Counted from the first letter of the stretch, positions 7,440 through 17,170 are shown. The stretch is DNA of 64,000 nt from Intrasporangium calvum DSM 43043 (GCF_000184685.1 NC_014830.1:558001-622000), one strand, 5' to 3'. The notes: generated by a model from the sequence alone, not told the origin. A program made the numbers and translations.

Positions 7440-8450
7440 TCAGATGGCCAGGGCCGGGTCGTGGTCGACGACGCTGGAGCGGTGAGCGGCACGGGCGGTG
7501 ATGGGTTCACCGTCGCGCAGGTCCAGGCCGTCGGCGTCTCGGCGGGTGATCTGGGCGGCGAAGCGTTCCCCCGAGTCCGCCCTCAAGTCGACTCGCACCT
7601 CGAAGCCGAGCCGGACCACGCGCTCCACGACCGCGCGAATGACACCGGGTGAGCCGGGCACCTGGGCGTCAGCGGCGAGAGCCAGGGCATGGTCGCGCTC
7701 GAGGATGATGTCGTGGGGTCGGACGAGCTGCTCGCCCAGCTTGGAGACCGAGCCGAGGAACGACATGACGAAGTCGTTGGCGGGCCGGTCGTAGAGCGTG
7801 ACCGGGTCGCCGACCTGCTCGATCCGGCCGTGGTTGAGGACCGCGATCCGGTCGGCGACGTCGAGCGCCTCCTCCTGGTCGTGGGTGACGAGAACGGTCG
7901 TGACGTGCACCTCGTCGTGGAGTCGGCGCAGCCAGGTCCGCAGGTCCGTCCTCACCTTCGCGTCCAGCGCACCGAAGGGTTCGTCGAGGAGCAGGACCTC
8001 CGGGTCGACGGCGAGCGCTCGGGCCAGGGCCATCCGCTGCCGTTGCCCGCCCGAGAGCTGGGCGGGGTACCGGTGGGCGAAGCCCTCGAGGCCGACGACG
8101 GTGAGCAGCTCGTTGACCTTCGCGTCGGTCTCGGTCTTGGGTCGCTTGCGGATGGTCAGTCCGAAGGCCACGTTGTCCCTGACGGTCAGGTGCTTGAAGG
8201 CGGCGTAGTGCTGGAACACGAAGCCGATGCCACGCCGCTGCGGGGGTTCGCCGGTGACGTCCCGACCGCCGATGCTGACGACGCCGGAGTCGAGGGACTC
8301 CAGTCCGGCGATGGCGCGGAGCAGCGTCGACTTGCCGCTGCCGCTCGGCCCGAGCAGCGCGGTGAGGGAACCGCTCGGGATGTCGAGGCTGACGTCGTCC
8401 AGAGCGGTGAAGGAGCCGAACTCCTTGCGGGCGCCGGTGACGGTGATCAT
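7440..8450 (-). CDS. cysA: sulfate/thiosulfate ABC transporter ATP-binding protein CysA
   Basis: This 336-residue ABC ATPase has Walker [10 protein letters not shown] near residue 39, Q-loop VFQHYAAF, signature [15 protein letters not shown], Walker [14 protein letters not shown]-loop DAKVR and switch His in [23 protein letters not shown] and the C-terminal domain with [10 protein letters not shown] are characteristic of CysA rather than of other importers. It energises sulfate uptake with CysT and CysW. The ATG shares ATGA with the cysW stop. Confidence 0.93.
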   Translation of the reverse strand: MITVTGARKEFGSFTALDDVSLDIPSGSLTALLGPSGSGKSTLLRAIAGLESLDSGVVSIGGRDVTGEPPQRRGIGFVFQHYAAFKHLTVRDNVAFGLTIRKRPKTETDAKVNELLTVVGLEGFAHRYPAQLSGGQRQRMALARALAVDPEVLLLDEPFGALDAKVRTDLRTWLRRLHDEVHVTTVLVTHDQEEALDVADRIAVLNHGRIEQVGDPVTLYDRPANDFVMSFLGSVSKLGEQLVRPHDIILERDHALALAADAQVPGSPGVIRAVVERVVRLGFEVRVDLRADSGERFAAQITRRDADGLDLRDGEPITARAAHRSSVVDHDPALAI

Positions 8451-9253
8451 CGTTCGCTCCTCTTGCGGTCGAGGACGGTCATGAGCAGCAGCACGACCAG
8501 AGCGATGCCCATGAGGAGGGTCGCCGCGGCGTACGCACCGTAGGTGTTGTGGTCGTCGATGTAGCGGGCGTGGACGAGGAGCGTCAGGGTCTGGGAGAGC
8601 CCGGGGAAGCCCGACGACACCATGATGACGGCGCCGAACTCGCCGAGGGCTCGGGCCACGGTGAGCACCACGCCGTACGTCAGGCCCCAGCGGATGGCGG
8701 GCAGGGTGATCCGCCAGAAGGTCTGCCAGGACGTCGCCCCCAGCGTCGCGGCGGCCTGCTCCTGCTCGGTGCCGATCTCGTGGAGGACCGGCTCGACCTC
8801 TCGGACGACGAAGGGCATGGTGACGAAGATCGTCGCGATCACCATGCCGGGCAGGCCGAAGATCACCGTGATCCCGACGTCGTCGAGTGCGCCGAACCAC
8901 CCGCCCGCACCCCACAGCATGATGAGGGCCACCCCGACGACGATCGGTGACACGGCGAACGGCAGGTCGACGACGGCTTGGAGCAGGCCCCGGCCCCGGA
9001 AGCGCCCGCGGACGAGGGCGAGTGCCGTGACGATCCCGAAGACGACGTTGAGGGGCACGACGATGGCCACGATGAGCAGCGAGAGGTTGATGGCCGCCTG
9101 TGCCGCGGGCGTCGAGACGGAGGCGACGAAGGCGCCGACCCCCGGCGCGAAGGCCCGCCAGAGGATGACGCCGATGGGGACGGCGAGCAGGGCGATGAGG
9201 TAGCCGAGTGCCACCGTTCGCAGGGCGAGCCGGGTCCTCCGGCTGGCCCTCAC
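8447..9253 (-). CDS. cysW: sulfate ABC transporter permease CysW
   Basis: This 268-residue integral membrane permease has the EAA loop [23 protein letters not shown], about six hydrophobic segments and [15 protein letters not shown], a conserved CysW stretch. It forms the membrane pore with CysT. GTG 9253 overlaps the cysT stop in GTGA and the end overlaps cysA in ATGA, so the three genes are translationally coupled. Confidence 0.92.
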   Translation of the reverse strand: MRASRRTRLALRTVALGYLIALLAVPIGVILWRAFAPGVGAFVASVSTPAAQAAINLSLLIVAIVVPLNVVFGIVTALALVRGRFRGRGLLQAVVDLPFAVSPIVVGVALIMLWGAGGWFGALDDVGITVIFGLPGMVIATIFVTMPFVVREVEPVLHEIGTEQEQAAATLGATSWQTFWRITLPAIRWGLTYGVVLTVARALGEFGAVIMVSSGFPGLSQTLTLLVHARYIDDHNTYGAYAAATLLMGIALVVLLLMTVLDRKRSER

Positions 9254-10266
9254 GGGGCCCGCTCCTCTCGGCGCTGCGACCGGGTCGACAGCACCCGCAG
9301 CACGAGCAGGGTCGCGAAGGCGATGAGCAGCAGCACCACGGAGACGGCCGCCGCGTTGGCCGGGCGGTCCATCTCGATCTGCTGCTGGATGTACTGGGAG
9401 GCGACCTGGGTCTCCCGCGGGATGTTGCCGCCGATGAGCACGACGGAGCCGTACTCGCCGATGGCCCGCGCGAACGCCAGCCCGGTGCCGCTGAGGACGG
9501 CAGGGGCGAGGGTGGGCAGGACGATCCGGCGGAAGGTGGTCCAGTTGGTCGCGCCGAGCGAGGCGGCGGCCTCCTCGACCTCCCGGTCTGCCTCGATGAG
9601 CACCGGCTGTACCGAGCGGACGACGAAGGGGAGGGTGACGAAGGCGAGGGCCACGAAGAGGCCCCACGTGGTCGCGTTGAGCTGGACGCCGACCGGGCTG
9701 CCCGGGCCGTAGAGCGAGAGGAGCACGATGCTCGCGACGATGGTGGGCAGGGCGAACGGCAGGTCGATGAGGGCGTTGACCACTGCCTGACCGGCGAAGC
9801 GGTCGCGGACCAGCACCCAGGCGACGAGGGTGCCCAGGACGGCGTTGACAGCGGCGACGATGGCCGACACCGTCACGGTGACTCGGAGTGATGCGAGGGC
9901 GACCGGTGCAGTCGCCGCGTCCCAGAAACCACCGAGGCCGCCCTCGAACGATGCGACGGTCAAGGCGGCGAGGGGCAGCAGCACGATGACGCTGAGCCAG
10001 AGCGTCACGACCCCGATCCCGAGCGGTTGCAGCCCGCTGCGCAGCCGCCGGCGGGACCTGCCGGCCCGCCCTGGAGCCGGACCGTGCGCAGGGCTCCCCG
10101 GCCGTACGGTCCTCGCTTGGGCGGTCCGCGCCTCCACAGGGCTCGACCGGGTGCTCGACCGGGTGCTCGACCGGGTGCTCGACCGGGTGCTCGACCGGGT
10201 GCTCGACCGGGTGCTCGACTGGGTGCTGGACCGGGTGCTCGACTGGGTGCTGGACTGGGTGCTCAT
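9250..10266 (-). CDS. cysT: sulfate ABC transporter permease CysT with a repeat-encoded N-terminal tail
   Basis: The permease core runs from about residue 75 to 338. Its EAA loop is [24 protein letters not shown] and it contains [18 protein letters not shown], diagnostic of CysT/CysU. Ahead of the first membrane helix lies a tail of about 40 residues made of ten Thr-(Gln/Arg)-Ser-Ser units, encoded by a perfect-period 12-bp tandem repeat, followed by a basic linker. This tail is absent from ordinary CysT proteins of about 280 residues. The ATG at 10266 lies nine bases after the sbp stop. A later start after the repeat cannot be excluded. Confidence 0.9.
   Translation of the reverse strand: MSTQSSTQSSTRSSTQSSTRSSTRSSTRSSTRSSTRSSTRSSPVEARTAQARTVRPGSPAHGPAPGRAGRSRRRLRSGLQPLGIGVVTLWLSVIVLLPLAALTVASFEGGLGGFWDAATAPVALASLRVTVTVSAIVAAVNAVLGTLVAWVLVRDRFAGQAVVNALIDLPFALPTIVASIVLLSLYGPGSPVGVQLNATTWGLFVALAFVTLPFVVRSVQPVLIEADREVEEAAASLGATNWTTFRRIVLPTLAPAVLSGTGLAFARAIGEYGSVVLIGGNIPRETQVASQYIQQQIEMDRPANAAAVSVVLLLIAFATLLVLRVLSTRSQRREERAP
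10141..10260 (-). repeat. 12-bp x10 in-frame minisatellite at the cysT 5' end
   Basis: Ten consecutive 12-bp units (plus-strand consensus GCTCGACCGGGT, six perfect copies then four with one or two changes) begin six bases after the cysT start codon. They encode (TQSS/TRSS) repeats. Gain or loss of units keeps the frame. Confidence 0.95.
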
Positions 10267-10274
10267 GTCGGCGC

Positions 10275-11330
10275 TCACTGCGTCACGGCGTCGTAGATCG
10301 TGGCGATCGCGCCGGTCCTGGGCTCGAAGAGGGCGGCGTCGACCGCGGTCCAACCGCCCAGGTCAGCGATGGTCCACAGCTTCTCGGGACGGGGGAAGGC
10401 TTTGGCGAACTCCGCGGCCACCTGCTCGTCGACGGGTCGGAAACCGGCTCGGGCGAGCAGACGCTGTGCCTCCGGGGTGTAGAGGTAGTCGGCGAACGCC
10501 TCCGCCACCGGGAGGTTCTCGCTCCCCTTGAGGACGGCCACCGGGTTGTCGATTCGGAACGTCTGCGGCGGCGTGACGTGCTCGACCGGGTCTCCGTTCT
10601 GCTCGATGAAGAGGGCCTCGTTCTCGTAGCTGAGGAGCACATCGCCGCGGCCCTGGAGGAAGGCCTCGGTCGCTTCCCGGCTGGACTTCGGCTGGATCCT
10701 GACGTGCTCGCTGACCAGCTTCTCGACGTAGGCCAGTCCGGCGGCCGGGTCCGCGCCCCCGTGACTCTCGGCGGCGAACGGGGCGAGGAGGTTCCACCTG
10801 GCCGACCCGGAGGAGAACGGGTTGGGGGTGACCACCTCGACCTCGGGCTGGAGCAGGTCGTCCCAGTCGGCGATTCCCTTGGGGTTGCCGGTGCGCACGA
10901 CGAGGGTGACGACCGAGCCGAAGGGGACGCCGCCGTGCTCCCCGGCGTTCCAGGTCGGGTCGATCAGACCCGCGTCGACGAGGCGGGTGAGGTCCGGCTC
11001 CGTCGAGAGCTGGACGAGGTCGGCCTCGGCCCCCGCTGCGACCTTGCGCGACTGGTCGCCCGACGCGCCGTAGCTCTGCTGGAACGCAACGCCGGTCCCG
11101 GCGGGGGTCCGCTGGAACGCCGGTACGACGGCGTCGTGGGCCGGCTTGGCCACGGCATGGGCAAAGAGGTTGAGCGTGGTGGTCGGAGCCGCGGCCACCC
11201 GGGCCGCACCCGGCTGGACGACGACGTCGCTCGGGCCAGCTCCGGTGCAGCCCGCCAGCGCCAGGACCGCGAGCGCAGCGAGGCCGCGCAGGATCCTGGA
11301 TCGGGGTGCCGTCGGGCGGGGGCGGGGCAT
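10275..11330 (-). CDS. sbp: sulfate-binding lipoprotein
   Basis: This 351-residue periplasmic-type binding protein begins with a lipoprotein signal ending LAVLALAGC, so the cysteine near residue 27 would be lipidated. The mature part shows TLNLFAHAVAKPAHDAV, SYGASGDQSRKV and VTPNPFSSGSARWNLLAPF, all typical of CysP/Sbp sulfate or thiosulfate receptors. It delivers sulfate to CysTWA. The ATG at 11330 has GAAGGAG seven bases upstream, which favours it over the in-frame GTG six bases earlier. Confidence 0.93.
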   Translation of the reverse strand: MPRPRPTAPRSRILRGLAALAVLALAGCTGAGPSDVVVQPGAARVAAAPTTTLNLFAHAVAKPAHDAVVPAFQRTPAGTGVAFQQSYGASGDQSRKVAAGAEADLVQLSTEPDLTRLVDAGLIDPTWNAGEHGGVPFGSVVTLVVRTGNPKGIADWDDLLQPEVEVVTPNPFSSGSARWNLLAPFAAESHGGADPAAGLAYVEKLVSEHVRIQPKSSREATEAFLQGRGDVLLSYENEALFIEQNGDPVEHVTPPQTFRIDNPVAVLKGSENLPVAEAFADYLYTPEAQRLLARAGFRPVDEQVAAEFAKAFPRPEKLWTIADLGGWTAVDAALFEPRTGAIATIYDAVTQ

Positions 11331-11392
11331 CGACACACTCCTTCACCGTCGGCGCGCACGCTGCGCAGTCCTCGTCCGTGAGTGGGAGTTTT

Positions 11393-11426
11393 CAATAGTT
11401 AGAAGTTATCGGTCAAGAAACTATTG
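11393..11426. promoter_or_regulatory. AT-rich inverted repeat upstream of the sulfate operon
   Basis: CAATAGTT (11393-11400) and AACTATTG (11419-11426) are perfect inverted arms 18 bases apart, in an AT-rich island within GC-rich DNA. On the transcribed strand the region between the arms contains TTGACC, a possible -35 element. It lies about 60 bases upstream of the sbp start. It is the best candidate operator for sulfur control by the cysteine-free Rrf2 protein. Confidence 0.5.
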
Positions 11427-11486
11427 CTTATGTCTCAGAGTGTGGCGGACTCAAGCGTGGAAGAGCGCGCCACCAGCCCACGGGGG

Positions 11487-11504
11487 CCGTATGCCGCTGG
11501 GCTC
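11487..11504 (-). repeat. dispersed 18-bp word, representative full copy
   Basis: The plus strand reads CCGTATGCCGCTGGGCTC, the exact complement of GAGCCCAGCGGCATACGG. The first bases are shared with the stop codon of the OB-like gene. Confidence 0.95.
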
Positions 11505-11991
11505 AGTCTCCGGCTGACAGTGACCTCACCCGGAGGCGGGGTCCGAGCTGCGTCGACGACGGCTCGTCGACGAGGTCTCCGCGGACGGTGACCCGGGCGC
11601 CGTGCCCGACGTCGACCGCCCAACCCGGTGGGAGGACGAGCTCCCAGGTTCGGCCGTCGGGGTCTGTGAGGACCAAGGGGCCGGTCTCCACCTCGGCCCG
11701 CGTCACGGTCCCGGTGACGATGACATCGGAGGGACGTCGCTGGGTGGATGCCTCGATGGTGCGGCGCAGGTGCTCGCGCAGCTCCGCGGCGCCGAGGAAC
11801 CCGGCGTCGATGGGAGGCTCGGAGGGGGAGGGGTCCCGCACCGGCTCGGAGAAGGGGTCCCCTGCGGGCCCGGTTGAGCTGCCCGCGGACTGGCCGTCGA
11901 TGGGGTGGGGACTGCCTGATGAGTGCCCGGGTGGACGCGAAGCGGGGAGTCCCCGGCCGTGGCCGGGACCTCCCCGCTTGCGGTGACTCAT
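11503..11991 (-). CDS. unknown protein with an OB-fold-like C-terminal half
   Basis: This 162-residue protein has a low-complexity N-terminal half (basic start SHRKRGG, then Gly/Pro/Ser-rich). Its compact C-terminal half from about residue 70 contains DVIVTGTVTRAEVETGPLVL, then GARVTVRGDLVDEP, resembling a single-strand nucleic-acid-binding OB barrel. I cannot name a family. It starts 16 bases after the stop of the secreted subtilase on the same strand and probably shares its transcript. The stop codon is fused to a copy of the dispersed 18-bp word (TGAGCCCAGCGG). Confidence 0.6.
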   Translation of the reverse strand: MSHRKRGGPGHGRGLPASRPPGHSSGSPHPIDGQSAGSSTGPAGDPFSEPVRDPSPSEPPIDAGFLGAAELREHLRRTIEASTQRRPSDVIVTGTVTRAEVETGPLVLTDPDGRTWELVLPPGWAVDVGHGARVTVRGDLVDEPSSTQLGPRLRVRSLSAGD

Positions 11992-12007
11992 GCCTTGCGC
12001 GCCCTCG

Positions 12008-15001
12008 TCACGGGACGTCGACGCGCACGATGGTCGGGTTCGGCATCCCCTCGGCGCCGGAGTAGGCGACCGAGCCGAGCCACTTGCCACTCGTCAGGCC
12101 GGTGAACCCGAGCGTGACCGTCCCGGACTGGCCGATCGTGGCCGACGTGGGCGCAGTGACCGTCAGGTTGTCCTCCGCGGCGGACCCGAGGACCCACGTG
12201 TGCAGCTTGAACGGCGAGGTGCCGGCTACCCCCCAGCCCTGGACGACCACCGTGTAGGTGCCCGCGCCCGGGTTGAGCAGGTTGACCTGCTCTGCTGACG
12301 TTCCGGATCCGCTGGAACCCACGTTCTTCTCCGTCGAGTCGAAGACGCACAGGTCGAGGTCCGTGCCGGGGTTGACGTCCGCGTCGAAGAGGGCGAACCG
12401 CGCGTACGTCGTGCCGGCCGGGACGGCGACCTCGACCTTCTGGGCGTTCGGCGAGCTCAGGGAGCACGTCGAGTCCGTCGGGTCGTCGGCGACGGTGCCG
12501 CTCGTCGCGGCCGCGGGGACGAGGCCCCGGCCCGTGGCGGCGAAGTCACCGGTGTAGCCGAAGGTGACGCCATAGCTCGTGCCCGAGGGCTCGGCCCTGA
12601 CCTCACCCGGTGCCGCGAGGGCGACCGGACGCACGACGATCGGCGAGCGAACCGTCGTGGTGCCGCTCGTCCAGACGAGGTGGCCGCCGGTGTAGCTGTT
12701 GAGCGGTGCATCCTCCCGCGTGATGGTCACCGTGAAGGACTTCGTCTGCCCGGGGGCGAGGACCAGCTTCTTCGGCGAGACCTCGACGTCGAAGCCGCGC
12801 AGGGTGATTGACGCCTTATAGGTTGCCGTCGTCGCCCCGACGTTCGTCACGCGGCGGGTGATCGTCTCGGAACCGGCGAGGGCGCCGCTGGCGATCGAGG
12901 CACCGTTGAACTGGCTCGGGTCCGTCGAGTAGCCCCGACTCACCAGCGCGTCGCACGTGCCTGCGCCGACCGCGGACGTGGTGCCGCAGAGGAAGGCGAG
13001 CCAGTCGTTCCAGCCGCTGTCGTAGACCAGGCCGGCCTTCGCGGCGGCATTGGGGTTGACATGGCCGGCGCCTTGGCGGAATGCCTTGTCAGCCGTGCTC
13101 GCCTCGTCCTTGACGTCGTAGTCGGTCGTCATGAGCGCGCTCTTGATCGCCATCGGCGACCAGCCGGGGTGCCGGTCACGGAGCAGCGCCGCGAGCCCGG
13201 CGACGTGCGGGCTCGACATCGAGGTCCCCGAGATGGCGTTGTAGGCGTAGCCACCGTTGGTCACCGGGGTGTAGGCCGCGAGGATGTCCTGGCCGGGCGC
13301 GATGACGTCCGGCTTGAGGAGGTCACCGCTGCCCGCACTCAGCGGTCCGCGGGACGAGAAGCCGGCCGTGAACGGCGCGGGGGCGTTGAGGTCGAGCTCG
13401 GCCACGTTGATCGTGGCCGTCGCACCGGACGTGGCCGCATACGCCTTGACGGGCGCGCGCTCGGTCGACTCGAGGTGGACCGACGGGATCGTGTGCAGGT
13501 CCGCGTTGATCCCGATCGGCGAGGTGTTGACGAGGACCAGGCCCACGCCGCCCGCCTCCTTGACCGCGAGGCTCTTGTTCGTCCGGGCGGTTGCACCGCG
13601 GTCGCACAGGACGATCTTGCCCGCGACCTTGGCCGGGTCGAGGACGTTGCCCCCGTCGGCGCTCGAGTAGCAGAGCGCGACCTTGGTCGGGTCCGCACCA
13701 GCCAGGCCCGCCGAGGTGGAGTCGATGAACGGCGCGGTCACGGCCTCTGCCGCCAGGGACGCGCCCTCGTAGGTCGCGCCGTTGCCGAGGGTCACCGAGC
13801 CGTGGCTGGCCCGGTTGTGGGTGCCTGCCGCGACCGTGGTGATCCACGGGGACGGGTGGGCGACGGTCGAGGCGGTCGGGCCGCTGTTGCCGGCGGACGC
13901 CGCGACGAAGACACCGGCCCGGGCCGCGAAGAGGAACGCGATCTCGGCGCCGTCGGCGAAGTTCGTCTGGGAGCCGCTGATCGAGTAGTTGATGACGTCG
14001 ACGCCGTCCGCCACGGCCTGGTCGATCGCCGCGACGAGGTCACCCCCGCGACCGCTCGCCGTGTCGCCGGTCTCGGTCGACCAGAGGGCCTTGTAGGCGG
14101 CCACGCGGGCGCGCGGGGCGATGCCGCTCATGCCGTTGGGAGCCAAGGCGCTGGCGATGCCGGGAACAGGCACATCGTGGTTGCCGCCGGAGGTGCTGGC
14201 GGTGTGGGTGCCGTGACCGTTGTAGTCACGGGGGGAGGTGAACTCCCAGGGCCGGTCCTTGCGGATCCCCTTGTCGCCACCCCAGCTCTCGTTGAAGTGG
14301 CGGGCGATGACGAGTTTGTTGTTGCAGGTCTTGGCGGTCCAGTTCTCCCCAGCCTTGCAGGCGTCGGCCGGGCCGTCGAAGGGTGCGTAGACGACCGGGC
14401 CCGAGGCGGAGGGCACGCCTGCAGTGGCGCGGTCCGAGAAACTGAGGTGCTCCGGCCAGATTCCAGAGTCGATCGTGCCGATGAGGATGTCCTCCCCGGC
14501 GCTTCCGGTGCCACCGAGCTGGTCCCACAGGCCGCCCTTGGCGGTCAGGCCGAGGAAGTCGGGCGTCGTCGACGTGTCGACCGTGTAGGTCTGCTCCGGG
14601 TTGACCGCGACGACCCCGGGCGCCTTGGTGAGCCGCTGCGCCTGGGCTGCCGTCAGCTTGGCCGCGAAGCCGTTGAACGAGAACGCGTAGTCGTAGATCT
14701 TGGTGCTGGTTGCCCCCACCCGGGTGAGAGCCGAGTTGTGCTTCGACTCGAGGTGGGCGACATACCTGGTGACCGCATCGGACTGCGGGTCGACCTTCGT
14801 GCCCGGGGTCGGGCTGGTGGCCGCGAGGCCCTTGATCTTCCCGTCGTACGCGACGACCGGGAGGTCCGCCATCTGCACGATGTACGTCCCGCTGGTGCTC
14901 GGTGGCACGGACTGCGTGACCGCTGCATCGGCGGCGCCTGTCCCGGCCATGGCGAGCGCAACTGGCACGGCGGTGACCGCGCCCAGCAACCTTCGCTTCA
15001 T
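12008..15001 (-). CDS. secreted subtilisin-like (S8) peptidase with PA domain
   Basis: This 997-residue secreted protease has a signal peptide (MKRRLLGAVTAVPVALAM to ADAA), an I9-type propeptide (about 35-150) and an S8 catalytic domain. The triad is Asp178 in GTIDSGIWPEH, His263 in GHGTHTAS and Ser594 in SGTSMSSPHVAG. A protease-associated (PA) insertion lies around residues 400-520 (VALCYSSADGGN, KIVLCDRG), giving the layout of cucumisin-like and C5a-peptidase-like subtilases. The C-terminal third holds Fn3-like and pre-peptidase-like beta domains. The ATG has AGGAGAAAA directly upstream. It should degrade external protein. Confidence 0.93.
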   Translation of the reverse strand: MKRRLLGAVTAVPVALAMAGTGAADAAVTQSVPPSTSGTYIVQMADLPVVAYDGKIKGLAATSPTPGTKVDPQSDAVTRYVAHLESKHNSALTRVGATSTKIYDYAFSFNGFAAKLTAAQAQRLTKAPGVVAVNPEQTYTVDTSTTPDFLGLTAKGGLWDQLGGTGSAGEDILIGTIDSGIWPEHLSFSDRATAGVPSASGPVVYAPFDGPADACKAGENWTAKTCNNKLVIARHFNESWGGDKGIRKDRPWEFTSPRDYNGHGTHTASTSGGNHDVPVPGIASALAPNGMSGIAPRARVAAYKALWSTETGDTASGRGGDLVAAIDQAVADGVDVINYSISGSQTNFADGAEIAFLFAARAGVFVAASAGNSGPTASTVAHPSPWITTVAAGTHNRASHGSVTLGNGATYEGASLAAEAVTAPFIDSTSAGLAGADPTKVALCYSSADGGNVLDPAKVAGKIVLCDRGATARTNKSLAVKEAGGVGLVLVNTSPIGINADLHTIPSVHLESTERAPVKAYAATSGATATINVAELDLNAPAPFTAGFSSRGPLSAGSGDLLKPDVIAPGQDILAAYTPVTNGGYAYNAISGTSMSSPHVAGLAALLRDRHPGWSPMAIKSALMTTDYDVKDEASTADKAFRQGAGHVNPNAAAKAGLVYDSGWNDWLAFLCGTTSAVGAGTCDALVSRGYSTDPSQFNGASIASGALAGSETITRRVTNVGATTATYKASITLRGFDVEVSPKKLVLAPGQTKSFTVTITREDAPLNSYTGGHLVWTSGTTTVRSPIVVRPVALAAPGEVRAEPSGTSYGVTFGYTGDFAATGRGLVPAAATSGTVADDPTDSTCSLSSPNAQKVEVAVPAGTTYARFALFDADVNPGTDLDLCVFDSTEKNVGSSGSGTSAEQVNLLNPGAGTYTVVVQGWGVAGTSPFKLHTWVLGSAAEDNLTVTAPTSATIGQSGTVTLGFTGLTSGKWLGSVAYSGAEGMPNPTIVRVDVP

Positions 15002-15172
15002 TTTTCTCCTGTGTGAGTTGCCCTACCAGGCGGCGCATGAGGGCTCCACGCCGCTGGCGGGAACGATAACCCCGAATGGGGACATTGGGGAGGGGTACTG
15101 GGGGACCGGATCGGCCTGCGCCGTTCCGGGAGGCTCCGCTGGGCGCCACTCAGACGCACTGGCGGGCCCGTC

Positions 15173-17170
15173 TCAACGGCGCGAGCCGGCCCGGCTCAGG
15201 GTCAGGTCGAGCAGGGTCCACCACATCGCCTTCGTCGCGAGGGACCGCGGCGGCAGGTCGAGCGGATGCTCCCCGAGCACCTCGCCACCCGGCAGCCGCC
15301 GGAGGAACGAGACGACCTGGTGCGTGACGGTGACCTGGCCGAACGAGCACCGGAGCGGCCCCCACTCGACCGCCTCGAGCTCGCGGACGATGGTGAACTC
15401 GCTCACCGACTGGGCGTGCGTCGTCCACCCGGGGTCGCCCCGAACGGCGAAGGCCGCCCCGTCGTCGAGGTCGAGCTCGGTGACGACCCACGTCTGGCCC
15501 TGGTGCAGGTGCACGGCCCCGGTGTGCACCTGGGCGTGGGCCGAGGCCTCGTCGACGGTGGCGACGACGCGCCCGGTCCGTGTCTCGACGATCCGGACCG
15601 GCTCACCGGCGCCGCGGAGCGACACGTGGTCGGCAGGGCGGTCCTCCCGCGTCCAGAACCAGCCGCGCGGCCGCTTCTTGAGGATCCCCTTGGCGACGAG
15701 GGCGTCGAGCAGGGGCCGGGTCTGCGGCCCGAAGAGCTCGAGGTCCCCCTCCGTCAGGGGCAGCTCCGCGGCGGCGGCGGCGAGATGCGGCCCGAGCACG
15801 TAGGGGTTGTCGGGGTCGACGACTGTCGCCTCGACGGCGCGGCCGAAGATGCTCTCGGGGTGGTGGACGACGAAGGTGTCGAGCGGGTCGTCGGCCGCGA
15901 CGAGGATCGCGAGCGAGCGGTGCCCGGTGCGGCCGGCGCGGCCCGCCTGCTGCCAGAGCGAGGCGAGGGTGCCGGGCCAGCCGGCGAGCACGACGGCGTC
16001 GAGACCGCTGACGTCGACGCCGAGCTCCAACGCGTTCGTCGCGGCGATGCCGACGAGCCGGCGCGACCGGAGGGCGCGTTCGAGCTCCCTCCGCTCCTCC
16101 GGCAGGTAGCCGCCGCGGTATGCCGCTATGCGCGCTTCCCGGGTCGTGCTCACTCGGTCGCGGGCGACGTTGGCCACGACCTCCACGCCGGCGCGGGACC
16201 GGGCGAAGACGGCGGTCTGCACGTCCTCCTCGACGCACTGCGCCAGGAGGTCGCCGGTCTCCGTCAGCGTGCTCACCCGCTTCGGGCGGCCCTGGTCGTC
16301 GGTGCGGACCGGGGGCTCCCAGAGGGCGAAGGTCATCGGCGCCCGAGGGGAGCCGTCCTCGGTGACCGAGCTCAGCGGCATACCGAGAAGTCGGGAGGCG
16401 TGGACGGAGGGGTCGGCCACGGTGGCGGAGGCGAAGACGAACGTCGGGGAGGCGTGGTAGCGCGCGGCCACTCGCCGCAGCCGCCGGAGGACCGCCGCGA
16501 GGTGGGCGCCGAAGACGCCCTTGTAGACGTGACACTCGTCGACGACGACGTAGCGGAGGGCCCGGAGGAAAGGGGCCCACCGGTCGTGCCGCGGCAACAG
16601 CGAGTGGTGGACGAGGTCCGGGTTGGTGAGCACGACGTTCGCGTGGTCGCGGATCCAGCGCCGCTCGTCGGTCGGGGTGTCGCCGTCGTACGTGGCGGCC
16701 CGCACCGGGGGAAGGGCGAGCCGGGTGATCCGGTCGAGCTGGTCCGCGGCGAGCGCCTTGGTGGGGGCGAGATAGAGCGCCGTGGACCCGCGACCACTGG
16801 GCGCCCGAGCGCCGGTCACGACGTCGGTGAGGAGGGGCAGAAGGTAGCCGAGGCTCTTGCCGGAGGCCGTGCCCGTCGAGACGACGACGTGGTCGCCGCG
16901 GTGGGCGGCCTCCGCGACCTCGACCTGGTGGCGCCACGGCCGGTCGATCCCGGACCCGAGGAGGGCACCGAGGAGGGTCGGGTCCACCCAGCCCGGCCAC
17001 TCGGCGTGGCGCGCCGGCCGAGCCGGAACCTCGTGGACGTGGAGCAGCCGCTCCGGGTGCTCGCCGACCAAGCGGTGCAGGAGGGCCTCCGGGTCGAAGG
17101 CGCGCTGGTCCCGGTCGCCGTCGTCCGACGGAGCCGGGGGTGCGTTGAACAGCGCGTCAGACCCGTTCAT
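15173..17170 (-). CDS. DEAD/DEAH-box helicase (MrfB/Rv3649 family), C-terminally truncated
   Basis: The 665-residue protein has Q-like and Walker A segments (PWRHQVEVAEAA, STGTASGKSLG), DECH box (YVVVDECHVYKG), SATV motif III and a helicase C domain ending QQAGRAGRTG. The family (YprA/MrfB, Rv3649) is normally about 750-790 residues and ends in a DUF1998 domain whose four cysteines bind zinc (CGCxDGCPSC...CGN). Here the frame stops at LTLSRAGSRR, and no such cysteine cluster occurs in any frame downstream. The foreign-looking subtilase block begins just beyond. MrfB works with MrfA in mitomycin-type DNA repair, so loss of the Zn domain may disable it. I chose ATG 17170 over TTG 17179. Confidence 0.85.
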   Translation of the reverse strand: MNGSDALFNAPPAPSDDGDRDQRAFDPEALLHRLVGEHPERLLHVHEVPARPARHAEWPGWVDPTLLGALLGSGIDRPWRHQVEVAEAAHRGDHVVVSTGTASGKSLGYLLPLLTDVVTGARAPSGRGSTALYLAPTKALAADQLDRITRLALPPVRAATYDGDTPTDERRWIRDHANVVLTNPDLVHHSLLPRHDRWAPFLRALRYVVVDECHVYKGVFGAHLAAVLRRLRRVAARYHASPTFVFASATVADPSVHASRLLGMPLSSVTEDGSPRAPMTFALWEPPVRTDDQGRPKRVSTLTETGDLLAQCVEEDVQTAVFARSRAGVEVVANVARDRVSTTREARIAAYRGGYLPEERRELERALRSRRLVGIAATNALELGVDVSGLDAVVLAGWPGTLASLWQQAGRAGRTGHRSLAILVAADDPLDTFVVHHPESIFGRAVEATVVDPDNPYVLGPHLAAAAAELPLTEGDLELFGPQTRPLLDALVAKGILKKRPRGWFWTREDRPADHVSLRGAGEPVRIVETRTGRVVATVDEASAHAQVHTGAVHLHQGQTWVVTELDLDDGAAFAVRGDPGWTTHAQSVSEFTIVRELEAVEWGPLRCSFGQVTVTHQVVSFLRRLPGGEVLGEHPLDLPPRSLATKAMWWTLLDLTLSRAGSRR

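Noticed and set aside
6720-15172. Classic genomic island with integrase and tRNA attachment site
   Set aside because: No integrase, tRNA gene or direct-repeat ends are seen. Only the truncated helicase and the interrupted tad neighbourhood suggest insertion.
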